Assembly (NCBI GenBank): GCA_964462035.1
Contig: CAYXAP010000001.1
Location: 372,001 to 436,000 of the forward strand
Direction of reading: 5' to 3'
Length of the DNA stretch: 64,000 nt
Source: UBA1660 sp964462035
GTDB taxonomy: Bacteria; Myxococcota_A; Polyangia; Polyangiales; Houyiibacteriaceae
Each line of letters opens with the position of its first letter. Within the stretch, counting starts at the first letter, position 1. Under the pieces are notes generated by a model. That model saw nothing but the letters and a program-made list of their open reading frames with translations, did not search any database and had not been told where the DNA came from. The position numbers and the translations under genes were made by a program. This document shows, one piece after another, positions 52,766 through 60,798 of the stretch.

Positions 52766-53758
52766 TCAGAATCGGGCCTCGAGGCCGAGCCCGAACATCG
52801 GACCGGCGTAGACGTCGAACGCGCCCGGCCGGAGGATCCCCGCGCCGCCGAAGTAGCCGGTGAAGAAGAGCGAGCCCGGCCCGGCCGAGCCTCGGAGCAG
52901 CGCGCGAAAGCCGATCGCGCCCATGCCGTGTCGCGTGCGGCCGCCGCTCGTCGTGAAGACCAGCCAGAAGCCGGTCTTGAGCGGCACCGCGGCGTCGAAG
53001 CGCGCGTAGACCCACTCGAAGCCGTTCGGCGTGTAGCCGTAGCTCACGCCGATTTCGGCGTGGAGCCCGTCGCGCGCGCCGACACGGAGGTTCACGCCGG
53101 TCGAGAACCCGAGCGTCGTGCGATACGTGCCGAAGCCATCGTCGTCGTCCACCTCGGTGATGGTGGCGCCCACCGTGACCCCGAAACCGAAGACCCGGTG
53201 GTCGTAACCGAGACCGATCTCGGAGTGCCCCACGCTCACGCGCCCGAGGTCGCCGAACCCGAAGCCGAGCGGAGAGAGCCGGGCCTGCACCTCGAGCGGG
53301 ACGCTGGCGCGATAGCGCAGCCGGATGTCGGCAAAGAAGCCCCCGCCGTCCGACACCGACAGGGAAGGCAGGGCGAAGACTCGGGTGTCGAAGCCGAAGT
53401 AGCTCGCGCGCTCGGGGACGCTTCGAGTCACGGTCGCCCTCGCGGCGGTGAGCCGAACGGCGGCGCCCTCCTCGACCTCGACGCCCATCGGCCGGATGGT
53501 TCGTGAGGAGTCGGGTAGGGCGCCGATGATCTGCAGCACGATGGAGCCGTCGCGGGTCGCGATCTCCACCGAGTCACCCCGGCTGACACCTTCGTTCGAG
53601 CCGAGGTCGAGGATCAGCTCGTGCTTCTCGACCCGGTCGACGTGGCCGACCCGTGTGGTCGCCGGTGCCACGGGTAGCGGCGCCTGGGCGCTGGCAGCCG
53701 ACGTGATGATGATCGCGATCGCGATCGCGAGTCCGAGCCCCCGGAGTGCCGCCTCCAT
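52766..53758 (-). CDS. Exported beta-barrel-like outer membrane protein
   Basis: A 330-residue protein with signal peptide ending SAASA-Q. A short N-terminal beta domain (HVDRVEKHELILDLGSNEGV, RGDSVEIA) resembles FlgT-like folds. The remaining ~220 residues alternate Gly/aromatic strands (IGLGYDHRVFGFGVTVGATI, EIGVSYGYTPNGFEWVYARF) and end in LGLEARF; a terminal Phe is typical of BAM-inserted barrels. No known porin family is evident. The Ile/Ala-rich signal is encoded by tandem GCGATC hexamers. Confidence 0.8.
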   Translation of the reverse strand: MEAALRGLGLAIAIAIIITSAASAQAPLPVAPATTRVGHVDRVEKHELILDLGSNEGVSRGDSVEIATRDGSIVLQIIGALPDSSRTIRPMGVEVEEGAAVRLTAARATVTRSVPERASYFGFDTRVFALPSLSVSDGGGFFADIRLRYRASVPLEVQARLSPLGFGFGDLGRVSVGHSEIGLGYDHRVFGFGVTVGATITEVDDDDGFGTYRTTLGFSTGVNLRVGARDGLHAEIGVSYGYTPNGFEWVYARFDAAVPLKTGFWLVFTTSGGRTRHGMGAIGFRALLRGSAGPGSLFFTGYFGGAGILRPGAFDVYAGPMFGLGLEARF

Positions 53759-53773
53759 CGTCAGGACACTAGC

Positions 53774-55668
53774 TCAACGGAGCGGGACTCGCCGCCTCGT
53801 GGACTCGCCCGAGACCATGCGCACCGTGTAGGTCCGGCGGATGCCGGCCTCCGGATTGACGAAGGTCAGCTCGTGGTCGCCCGGTGGGAGTTCCACGTCC
53901 CGCAGCGGCGTCACGCCGAGGACCTGGTCGCCGAGCCGGACCTCGGACCACGGAATCGTGTCGAGGGAGAGGAGACCGGGCGCTTCGGCCTCCAGGTCGG
54001 CGGTTTCTGGGTCCGCCTCGGCCGTCGGTTCCGACTCCGACGCCGACTCCGACGTCGACCCCGACGCCGACGCCGATCTCGACTCCGACGCCGACCCCGA
54101 CGGCCGCTCGCCGAGAACCGCCTCCGGCTCCGACGGCCGCGCGCCGAGAACCGCCTCCGGCTCCGACGGCCGCTCGCCGAGAACCGCCTCCGGCTCCGAC
54201 GGCCGCTCGCCGACAGCCGCCTCCGGCTCCCGATCACCGACCTCCGTCTCCGCCTCTACCTCCCGATCANNNNNNNNNNNNNNNNNNNNNNNNNNNNNNN
54301 NNNNNNNNNNNNNNNNNNNNNNNNNNNNNNNNNNNNNNNNNNNNNNNNNNNNNNNNNNNNNNNNNNNNNAGCCGCCTCCGGCTCCCGATCACCGACCTCC
54401 GTCTCCGCCTCTACCTCCCGATCACCGCCGCTCTCGTCCGCTTCCCCCGCCTCGACGCTCTCGTCGTCGCTCAGCACGCCGCCCACCGTGATCATCGTCA
54501 GCGTCGCGATCGCCGCGGCGGCGAGCAGGAGCGGCATGCGCCACCCTGGTGCGGGCTCCGGTGGCGGGCGCTCCGGCGGCGGGTCGGAGAGCGGCGCCTT
54601 CGCCTGACTCACGCCGAACGAGCCCGTTCGGCTGACCGCGAGCGCGCCGTCGACCAGCTCCGCCAGCAGCACCTGCTGACGCTCGCGTTCGCCCTCGAAG
54701 AGATCGCCGAGCAGATCCGCCAGGTCCTCCCGTCGCACCGGCTGCGCTCGGTCTGCGAAGTACGCCCGCAGGTCCTCGCTCATTGCCCGGGCGCTGTCGT
54801 AGCGGTCGTCGGGATCGTGTTGCAGCGCTCGGTTCACCACCGTCGCGAGCGCCTCGGGGGCGTCGGGCGCGTGCTCTTCGAGCGGTTGCAGGTCGCCGGC
54901 CACCAACGCCTGGAGCGTCGTGACATCGTTCAGGTTGGGAAAGAGTCGCTTGCCCGTGAGGCTCTCCCAGAGAACGACGCCAGTGCTCCACACGTCGGCC
55001 CGGCGATCCGTGCCGTCGCCCGTCGCGTGCTCTGGCGCGACGTAGCCCCACTTGCCCTTGATCACTCCCGAGTCGGTGTTCGCCCGTCGAATCGCTGCCT
55101 TCGCGATGCCGAAGTCGATCAGCTTCACCGTCCCGTCCCAGCACAGGAAGACGTTCGATGGCGACACGTCCCGGTGGACCACTTCGAGCGGCGAACCGTC
55201 GTGGTCCTTGAGCTCGTGCGCGTAGTGCAGCCCAGCCAAGACCTCCTGGGCGATGAAGGCCGCGAGCTCCGGCGCCAATCGTTCGTGGCGCTGACCGAGC
55301 GTCGCGAGGAGGCGGTCGAGACCGATCCCCTCGAGGTAGCCCATGACCATGTAGTGGCGGTCCCCCGAGACCCCCACCTCGAGCGTCTGAGCGATGTTCG
55401 GGTGGTCGAGCCGGCCGGCCAGTCTCGCCTCGTCGAGGAACATCTCGACGACCTCTTCGTCATCCTCGAAGTGGGCGTGAAGAAGCTTCAGCACGACCAG
55501 CTTCCGGAAGTCGTGGGGACCTCGGCGGAGCGCCAGGAAGACCTCCCCCGCCCCTCCCTTCCCGAGCGAGGCGAGCACGTCGTACTCGCCGACCCAGCGC
55601 GGGGCGAGGGGCTGCATCGCCCCTTCGGGCGAGCTCGGCTCCACCTCGTCCACCCCGCTCATCGCCAT
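53774..55668 (-). CDS. Ser/Thr kinase with repeat linker and C-terminal PEGA-like domain (contains an assembly gap)
   Basis: From ATG 55668 (or 55662). The kinase domain has ASLGKGGAGEVFLA, VVLKLL, VVHRDVSPSNVFL, KLIDFGIAKA and a KGKWGYVAPEH activation segment. One transmembrane segment lies near residue 395 (PLLLAAAAIATLTMITVGG). Then comes an acidic linker with repeats of the RPSEPEAVLGE type, a Ser/Glu-rich run, and a PEGA-like domain (DTIPWSEVRLGDQVLGVTPL, then LPPGDHELTFVN). The linker is cut by 100 N. Merging the identical 55-bp flanks restores one frame of 580 codons. PEGA kinases of this kind sit in the inner membrane with the PEGA part outside. Confidence 0.92.
54215..54424. repeat. 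Identical 55-bp direct repeats flanking a 100-N gap (54270-54369)
   Basis: 54215-54269 and 54370-54424 are the same 55 bases, beginning AGCCGCCTCCGGCTCCCGAT and ending CTACCTCCCGATCA. The gap between them is exactly 100 N. Removing the N and one copy (155 bases) brings the upstream and downstream halves of the kinase gene into the same frame. This is what two contig ends overlapping by a k-mer of 55 would look like. Confidence 0.9.
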
Positions 55669-55780
55669 CAGCCCACGCAACCTCGCGGCGTCAGGATATG
55701 CACGGAATCGGTCGGGAACACCGTGCTAGCGAGCACTTTTGTCCCTACGCCCCAGGGGAACCCACTGGAATCACTGCTGG

Positions 55781-55808
55781 TTGACGCTGGCATTGGGCTT
55801 GCTAACTC
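55781..55808 (+). promoter_or_regulatory. Candidate sigma-70 promoter for the vWA-like lipoprotein
   Basis: TTGACG at 55781-55786 and TAACTC at 55803-55808 are separated by 16 bases, in an AT-richer patch between divergent genes. The predicted start of transcription falls about 15 bases before the ATG at 55830. A dyad, GTGCT-AGCG-AGCAC, lies upstream at 55723-55736. Confidence 0.45.
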
Positions 55809-55829
55809 TCCAGTGTGCTTGGCGAGAAC

Positions 55830-56954
55830 ATGAAGAATCAGTCTCCCGATGATGCCAGAACGAGCCTCACTTGGCTTCCGTTCGCCTGCATGGCGGCCAT
55901 CGTCGCTGGCTGCGGCGCCAAGACGGACCTCGACATCGGCCAGGTCGAGCGCCCTCGCGACGGGTCGATCACCTTCGACGCGACGACCCCGATGGACGGC
56001 GCGATCCAGCCCGACATGACCGTCGACATGGGCACGGACATGTACACCGACCCGGACATGTGGGTCCCCGAGTGCCCGGACTCCATCCGCGTGACCACCC
56101 GTGAAGCGTCGATCCCGGTCGACATCATCTTCGTGATCGACAACTCGGGCAGCATGCTCGACGACATCGAGAACATGCGCTCCAACATGGAGATCTTCTG
56201 GAGCGGTCTCTCCGCCGCCAACGTGGACGCCCACGTGATCTTCGTGACCCAGGAGGGGTTCGCGCCCACGCCGCCGCCCGCCTTCAGCGGCCGCTTCTAC
56301 CCAGTCGGTGAGCGCGTGAACTCTCACGACGGCCTCTTCAAGCTCCTCTCGCAGTTCGACACCTACTCACGATGGCTCCGGCCGGACGCCATCACGCACT
56401 TCGTCGGCATCACCGACGACGACGCGAACGTGGGTGACGGCGAGGTCTTCCTCGAGACGATGACCGACCTGCTCGGCCACGACTTCACGTTCCACTCGGT
56501 CGCCTCCGAGCGGATTCGGCCCAGCCCCGCCAACCCCAGCGGCGCGTGCGTGCACAGCAGCGGCTTCGCCTACAGCCCCGGCTACGAGTGGTACTACCTC
56601 AGCGACGAGACCGGCGGCATCAAGCTCAGCATCTGCGAGGAAGACTGGTCGCGGCTGCTCCCGCCGCTCACCGAGGAGATCGCGGTCCGCATCCCGATCC
56701 CCTGCGGCTACCGGCTGCCGACCCCGCCGCCGCCAGGCATCACGTACCGCGAAGAAGACTTCACCGTCCTCTTCGAAGAGGATGCCGGGCCACTCCGTGT
56801 CATCCCGCGCGACGGCACCGGCACCTGCGCCTCTGGCGGCTGGAACTACGCGGAAGCATCCGAGCGCATCGAGCTCTGCGACACCACCTGCACCGAGCTG
56901 ATGGCCCTCGACGGTCGCGTCGACATCGACCTCGGCTGCAGCATGGTCCGCTGA
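55830..56954 (+). CDS. Lipoprotein with von Willebrand factor A-like domain
   Basis: A 374-residue protein with a lipoprotein signal (FACMAAIVAGC). An Asp/Met-rich linker follows (PDMTVDMGTDMYTDPDMW). The vWA-like domain begins at about 100 with PVDIIFVIDNSGSMLDDIEN, containing the metal-ion adhesion DNSGS motif, and HFVGITDDDANV gives the later acidic residue. Several cysteines in the C-terminal third suggest disulfides. Such proteins bind surface ligands or other proteins. It is divergent from the PEGA kinase with a 161-base gap. Confidence 0.87.
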   Translation: MKNQSPDDARTSLTWLPFACMAAIVAGCGAKTDLDIGQVERPRDGSITFDATTPMDGAIQPDMTVDMGTDMYTDPDMWVPECPDSIRVTTREASIPVDIIFVIDNSGSMLDDIENMRSNMEIFWSGLSAANVDAHVIFVTQEGFAPTPPPAFSGRFYPVGERVNSHDGLFKLLSQFDTYSRWLRPDAITHFVGITDDDANVGDGEVFLETMTDLLGHDFTFHSVASERIRPSPANPSGACVHSSGFAYSPGYEWYYLSDETGGIKLSICEEDWSRLLPPLTEEIAVRIPIPCGYRLPTPPPPGITYREEDFTVLFEEDAGPLRVIPRDGTGTCASGGWNYAEASERIELCDTTCTELMALDGRVDIDLGCSMVR

Positions 56955-56959
56955 GCTCG

Positions 56960-57018
56960 AGCGCATCTCGAGCCCCTCGCCGCCGCTACGCGGCCCCGAT
57001 GGGTTTTGAGATGCGCTC
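56960..57018. repeat. 11-bp inverted repeat spanning a translation start
   Basis: GAGCGCATCTC (56960-56970) is matched by GAGATGCGCTC (57008-57018), separated by 37 bases. The ATG at 56999 of the following methyltransferase gene lies in the loop and a second in-frame ATG (57011) lies in the 3' arm. Confidence 0.6.
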
Positions 57019-57649
57019 AGTTCGCGTACCCTCCGCCACCTTGAAACGGGCCCCCGAAGAGTTCGACGCCGCGTACTACCAGCGGCACTACGAAGACCCC
57101 GACAGCTGCGCCTCCGACCAGGAGGCGGTCACGCTGCTCGGCGACTTCGTCTTCGCCTATCTGGACTACCTCCACGTCGACGTGGACTCCGCGCTCGACC
57201 TCGGCTGCGGCTTCGGCCACTGGAAGTCGGTCGTCACGGAGCACGCCCCCGAGGCGAGCTACCGCGGTGTCGAGTGGAGCCCCTACCTCTGCGAGAAGCT
57301 CGGGTGGGAGCGGGGCTCGGTCATCGACTACGAGGGCGAACCCGCCGACCTCGTCATCTGTCAGGGCGTGCTCCAGTACCTCGACGACGGGGAAGCCGAG
57401 GCCGCCATCGGGCGGCTGCACGCGCTGACCAAGACCGCGCTCTATCTCGAGGTGCTGACCCAGCAGGATCTGGAGATCGCCTGCGACCGCTCGCGGACCG
57501 ACGACGAGGTCTACCTCCGCACCGGCAAGTGGTACTGGCAAGCACTGGCCGGAAAGTTCATCGCCGTCGGCGGCGGTCTCTTCCTCCCCTGCGACACGGA
57601 TGTGCCGCTCTTCGAGCTCGAGTCGCTCGACCCCCGCTCCGTCCGGTAG
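56999..57649 (+). CDS. Class I SAM-dependent methyltransferase
   Basis: A 216-residue protein. Motif I is ALDLGCGFGHWKSV, followed by YRGVEWSPYLCEKLG (acidic end of strand 2) and DLVICQGVLQYLDDGEAEAA. The N-terminal AAYYQRHYEDP and the C-terminal TGKWYWQALAGKFIAV are subfamily features I cannot assign. It is a small-molecule-type methyltransferase by fold; the substrate is unknown. The start could be 56999 or 57011, and an inverted repeat covers both. Confidence 0.85.
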   Translation: MGFEMRSVRVPSATLKRAPEEFDAAYYQRHYEDPDSCASDQEAVTLLGDFVFAYLDYLHVDVDSALDLGCGFGHWKSVVTEHAPEASYRGVEWSPYLCEKLGWERGSVIDYEGEPADLVICQGVLQYLDDGEAEAAIGRLHALTKTALYLEVLTQQDLEIACDRSRTDDEVYLRTGKWYWQALAGKFIAVGGGLFLPCDTDVPLFELESLDPRSVR

Positions 57650-57691
57650 TGCCCGATAGCGTTCGAGCCGGGGGAGTGTTAACCCACCGGC

Positions 57692-58096
57692 GTGCAGACC
57701 CTCGACGACGTCCGCGAGACCTTCGCCTTCCTCGACGATTGGACGGAGAAGTATCGCTACCTGATCGAGCTCGGGGCGGAGCTCGAGCCGATGCCCGACG
57801 AGCTCAAGGTCGACGAGCACAAGGTGAAGGGCTGCATGAGCCAGGTCTGGCTCGTGGGTAGCACCCAGGACGATGGGAAGCTCCACTTCCTCGCGGACAG
57901 CGACGCGCACATCGTCCGCGGGCTCGTCGCGCTGGTGCTCATGATCTTCGGCGGCAAGACGCCGGCGGAGGTTCAGGCGCTGGACGCCAAGGCGGTCCTC
58001 GCGGAGCTCGAGCTCGACAAGCACCTGAGCCCCGGCCGCAGCAACGGCCTGCACTCGATGATCGGGCGCATCCAGTCGCTCGCTGCCGCGAGCTAG
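57692..58096 (+). CDS. sufE: SufE-family sulfur acceptor protein
   Basis: A 134-residue protein starting at GTG 57692. The SufE signature is clear: LIELGAELEPMPDELKVDEH, then VKGCMSQVWLVG with the sulfur-accepting cysteine, and GLVALVLMIFGGKTPAEVQ. SufE takes persulfide from the cysteine desulfurase SufS for iron-sulfur cluster assembly. No other suf gene is in the window, so it is an isolated copy. It ends 3 bases before the stop of a convergent kinase gene. Confidence 0.92.
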   Translation: MQTLDDVRETFAFLDDWTEKYRYLIELGAELEPMPDELKVDEHKVKGCMSQVWLVGSTQDDGKLHFLADSDAHIVRGLVALVLMIFGGKTPAEVQALDAKAVLAELELDKHLSPGRSNGLHSMIGRIQSLAAAS

Positions 58097-58099
58097 GGC

Positions 58100-59905
58100 T
58101 CAGCCGCCCGGCGCCACACGCGCCATCACCGCCGCGAGCACGATCGAGGCCGCGGTCCCGACGCCGAAGAGCCTCAACGCCTCGTCGGGGACGAGGAGCA
58201 TCGCGATGCCCGCCGCGAGCATCACCAGGCCGATCCACGTGACCCAACGCAGGAGCGTGAGGCCGCCCATGAAGCAGATGCCTGCGAGCGTGAAGCTGTT
58301 GGACGCGAGCACGTGGACCAGATCGATCGGTATCCAGATCGAGACTACTCGCGGGACCATGACCAGAGTCGCGGCGATGAAGAGCATGCCGATCAGCTGA
58401 CGGCTGAAGGTGTTGGTCAGCACCTCCCGTCGCAACGCCACCACCAGCACGACGAGCAAACCGACCAGGAGTCCGCCGTACCCGACCGTCTCGAGCGGCG
58501 TGGCGCTGCCTTCCTTCACGGACACGAGGATCAGCATGATCACGCCGAAGACGGCGAGGATGCTCAGGGCGAAGGCCCTCGACCGCGTGCCGACGTTCGG
58601 GTCCCGCTCCCGAGCGAAGGCTTCGAGGGCCTCGGCCTTGGCCCGCCGGTCGGCGAGCAGCTGGTCCAGCCATTCCTGAGTCGCCTTCGCCGTCACGTTC
58701 TCCGGCCATGATTGGAGCGCCTGCTCCAGCGCGAAGCGGACCTCGGCGAAGCGCTCGTCGATCGCGCGCCGTTGGGCGTCATCCGGAGCATCGAGGGCGA
58801 GCAGCTCCTCGAGCGACTCGAGCCGTTCCTTCGCGCGTTCCGTCAGGTGCACCGAGTCTTCGTGTTCGCGGAAGTCGAGCAGCGCTCGGCGGAACGCTTT
58901 CGCGGTCTGCGGTCGGGCGCTCGGGTCTTTCGCGCACGCACGGTTCGTCAGGTCGGCCAGCTCCTCTGGCACGTCGAGGTCGTAGCGCGCCGGCTCGGAG
59001 GCGTGCGCGTGGAGCAGCGCCTCGACGCTGGTTCGGGCGTCGTGGCGAAGCTCCCCGGTCAGGAGCTCGTGGAGGACCGCGCCGAGCAAGTAGACGTCGG
59101 TGCGCTCGTCCACCACGCCGCCGGCCGCCATCTCCGGCGCCATGTAGCCGAGGGTTCCGCACAGTCGGCCGTTCGTGTCTTCGCCAGTCTCCGTCGCGAT
59201 GCCCCAGTCGGCGACGTAGACGTCGCCATAGCGACCGATGAGCACGTTCTCGGGCTTGAGATCGCGGTGTACGATCCCGCGGCTGTGCGCGAAATGCACC
59301 GCGTTGCAGACCTGCATGAGGATCTGCAGGTGGCCCGGGAGGCGGTTCTCCGGAGAGCCCTCCCAACCGTCCCATCCTTCGTGGCTCGGGTCCGCCAGGA
59401 GCTCGTCCCAGGACACGCCCTCGATCCGCTTCATCACCAGCGCCGGTCGATCGGCGGAGTCGAGGCCGAGCGCGTGGACGGGGACGATCGAGGGGTGCTC
59501 GAGCTGACCGGTGATGCGCCCCTCGAAGAGGAGCGCTTCGCGCGCGGACTCGGGGGCGCCGTCCTTTGCCGTCTTCACCGCCACGTCGCGGTCGAGCGAG
59601 TGCTGTCGCGTCAGGAACACGCGCCCCATGCCGCCCTCGCCGATGATCCCGCGGACCTCGAGGTCGGCGCTCCGGAGGTCCCCCGCTGCACCGCCCGTGG
59701 CCGGTTGGCTCCCCCGCAGGTCCACGGTGATCCGTGGGAGCGGGCGCGACTCGGAGCTGGCGCTCGGTGGGGCCGCGAGGGTCTCGTTGAGTGACTCGTC
59801 GCCACCGATCGGCCGAATCGTCGCGGCCACCGCGAGCTCCGTCTCGGCGATGCCGGTCGCCTTCAGCTTCGCGCGGGCGTCGGCCTCGGTGAGCGCTCCC
59901 TCCAT
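58100..59905 (-). CDS. Ser/Thr kinase with C-terminal multi-span membrane domain
   Basis: A 601-residue protein from ATG 59905. The kinase domain covers about 80-345: IIGEGGMGRVFLT, VAVKTA, GIVHRDLKPENVLI, and DWG in place of DFG (VYVADWGIATE), then GTLGYMAPEM. A coiled-coil-like charged stretch (AKERLESLEELLALDAPDDA) leads to five or six hydrophobic segments from about 430 to the end (LSILAVFGVIMLILVSV; YGGLLVGLLVVLVVALR). The kinase is therefore held at the inner membrane, and the membrane part may sense a signal. DWG is a tolerated variant. Confidence 0.93.
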   Translation of the reverse strand: MEGALTEADARAKLKATGIAETELAVAATIRPIGGDESLNETLAAPPSASSESRPLPRITVDLRGSQPATGGAAGDLRSADLEVRGIIGEGGMGRVFLTRQHSLDRDVAVKTAKDGAPESAREALLFEGRITGQLEHPSIVPVHALGLDSADRPALVMKRIEGVSWDELLADPSHEGWDGWEGSPENRLPGHLQILMQVCNAVHFAHSRGIVHRDLKPENVLIGRYGDVYVADWGIATETGEDTNGRLCGTLGYMAPEMAAGGVVDERTDVYLLGAVLHELLTGELRHDARTSVEALLHAHASEPARYDLDVPEELADLTNRACAKDPSARPQTAKAFRRALLDFREHEDSVHLTERAKERLESLEELLALDAPDDAQRRAIDERFAEVRFALEQALQSWPENVTAKATQEWLDQLLADRRAKAEALEAFARERDPNVGTRSRAFALSILAVFGVIMLILVSVKEGSATPLETVGYGGLLVGLLVVLVVALRREVLTNTFSRQLIGMLFIAATLVMVPRVVSIWIPIDLVHVLASNSFTLAGICFMGGLTLLRWVTWIGLVMLAAGIAMLLVPDEALRLFGVGTAASIVLAAVMARVAPGG

Positions 59906-59961
59906 CCGCAGCGAGTATAGAGGGAATTGACCCCGCTCCGTGGTGCGTCCATGTCCCAGCC

Positions 59962-60792
59962 ATGAGTGATCGCCCCGAGCCGCGCACCGTTCAGGCCAAC
60001 GGACTCCGCTTCGCGTACCTCGAAGAAGGCGAGGGACCGCTCGCACTCGCGCTCCACGGGTTCCCCGATACGCCCCACAGCTGGGACCACCTCCGGCCGC
60101 GCCTGGCGAGGGCCGGCTATCGCGTGGTCACGCCTTGGACCCGCGGCTACCACCCGACCGAAGCGCCGGCGGAAGACGCGGACCAGCGCACCCTCGCCGA
60201 GGACGCGCTCGCGCTGATCGACGTGCTCGGCGACGATGGACGATGCGCCCTCCTCATCGGTCACGACTGGGGCGCGAGCGCTGCCTACGGCGCAGCCGCG
60301 CTCGCACCCGAGCGCATCGATCGGCTCGTCACCATCGGCATCCCCCACCCCCGTTCGCTGAAGCCACAGCTGAGCAAGCTGTGGACCGTCCGGCACTTCT
60401 TCGCGTTCAAGATGCCCGGGGCGCCGGGTCGGTTCGCCAAGAACGAGTTCGCCGCGCTTACGCCGCTCTGCCTGCGCTGGTCGCCGACCTGGGAGCTCAC
60501 GAACCAGGAGCTCGCGCCCGTGCGCGAGTGCTTCTCGCACCCCGAGGCGTTGAACGCGGCCTTCGGCTACTACCGCAAGATGCCGCTCTCTCCGCCGGAC
60601 CACATCGGCACCATCGACGTGCCGACGATCAGCTTCGCCGGAACCGACGACCCCATCGTCGACGTCGACAACTACGAGAGCGCTGCGCGCTTCTACTCGG
60701 CGGACTACGCCGTAGAGACGATGCCTGGCGGGCACTTCATGCACCGCGAGCACCCGGAGGTGTTCGCCGAGAAGCTCCTCGCCCGCCTCTGA
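59962..60792 (+). CDS. Alpha/beta hydrolase, epoxide-hydrolase/dehalogenase type
   Basis: A 276-residue protein with the oxyanion motif LALHGFPDTPHSWDHL and the nucleophile elbow IGHDWGASAAYGAA, where Asp (not Ser) is the nucleophile. That is the hallmark of epoxide hydrolases and haloalkane dehalogenases. The charge relay includes GTDDPIVD and the catalytic His in PGGHFMHREHPEVF. The lid region is full length. It lies between two convergent or divergent kinases and has no obvious operon partner. Confidence 0.92.
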   Translation: MSDRPEPRTVQANGLRFAYLEEGEGPLALALHGFPDTPHSWDHLRPRLARAGYRVVTPWTRGYHPTEAPAEDADQRTLAEDALALIDVLGDDGRCALLIGHDWGASAAYGAAALAPERIDRLVTIGIPHPRSLKPQLSKLWTVRHFFAFKMPGAPGRFAKNEFAALTPLCLRWSPTWELTNQELAPVRECFSHPEALNAAFGYYRKMPLSPPDHIGTIDVPTISFAGTDDPIVDVDNYESAARFYSADYAVETMPGGHFMHREHPEVFAEKLLARL

Positions 60793-60798
60793 GCGAAT

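Noticed and set aside
53701..53740. Tandem GCGATC repeats at the start of the barrel gene, resembling HIP1-type GCGATCGC sites
   Set aside because: They simply encode the Ile/Ala alternation of the signal peptide and occur only once.
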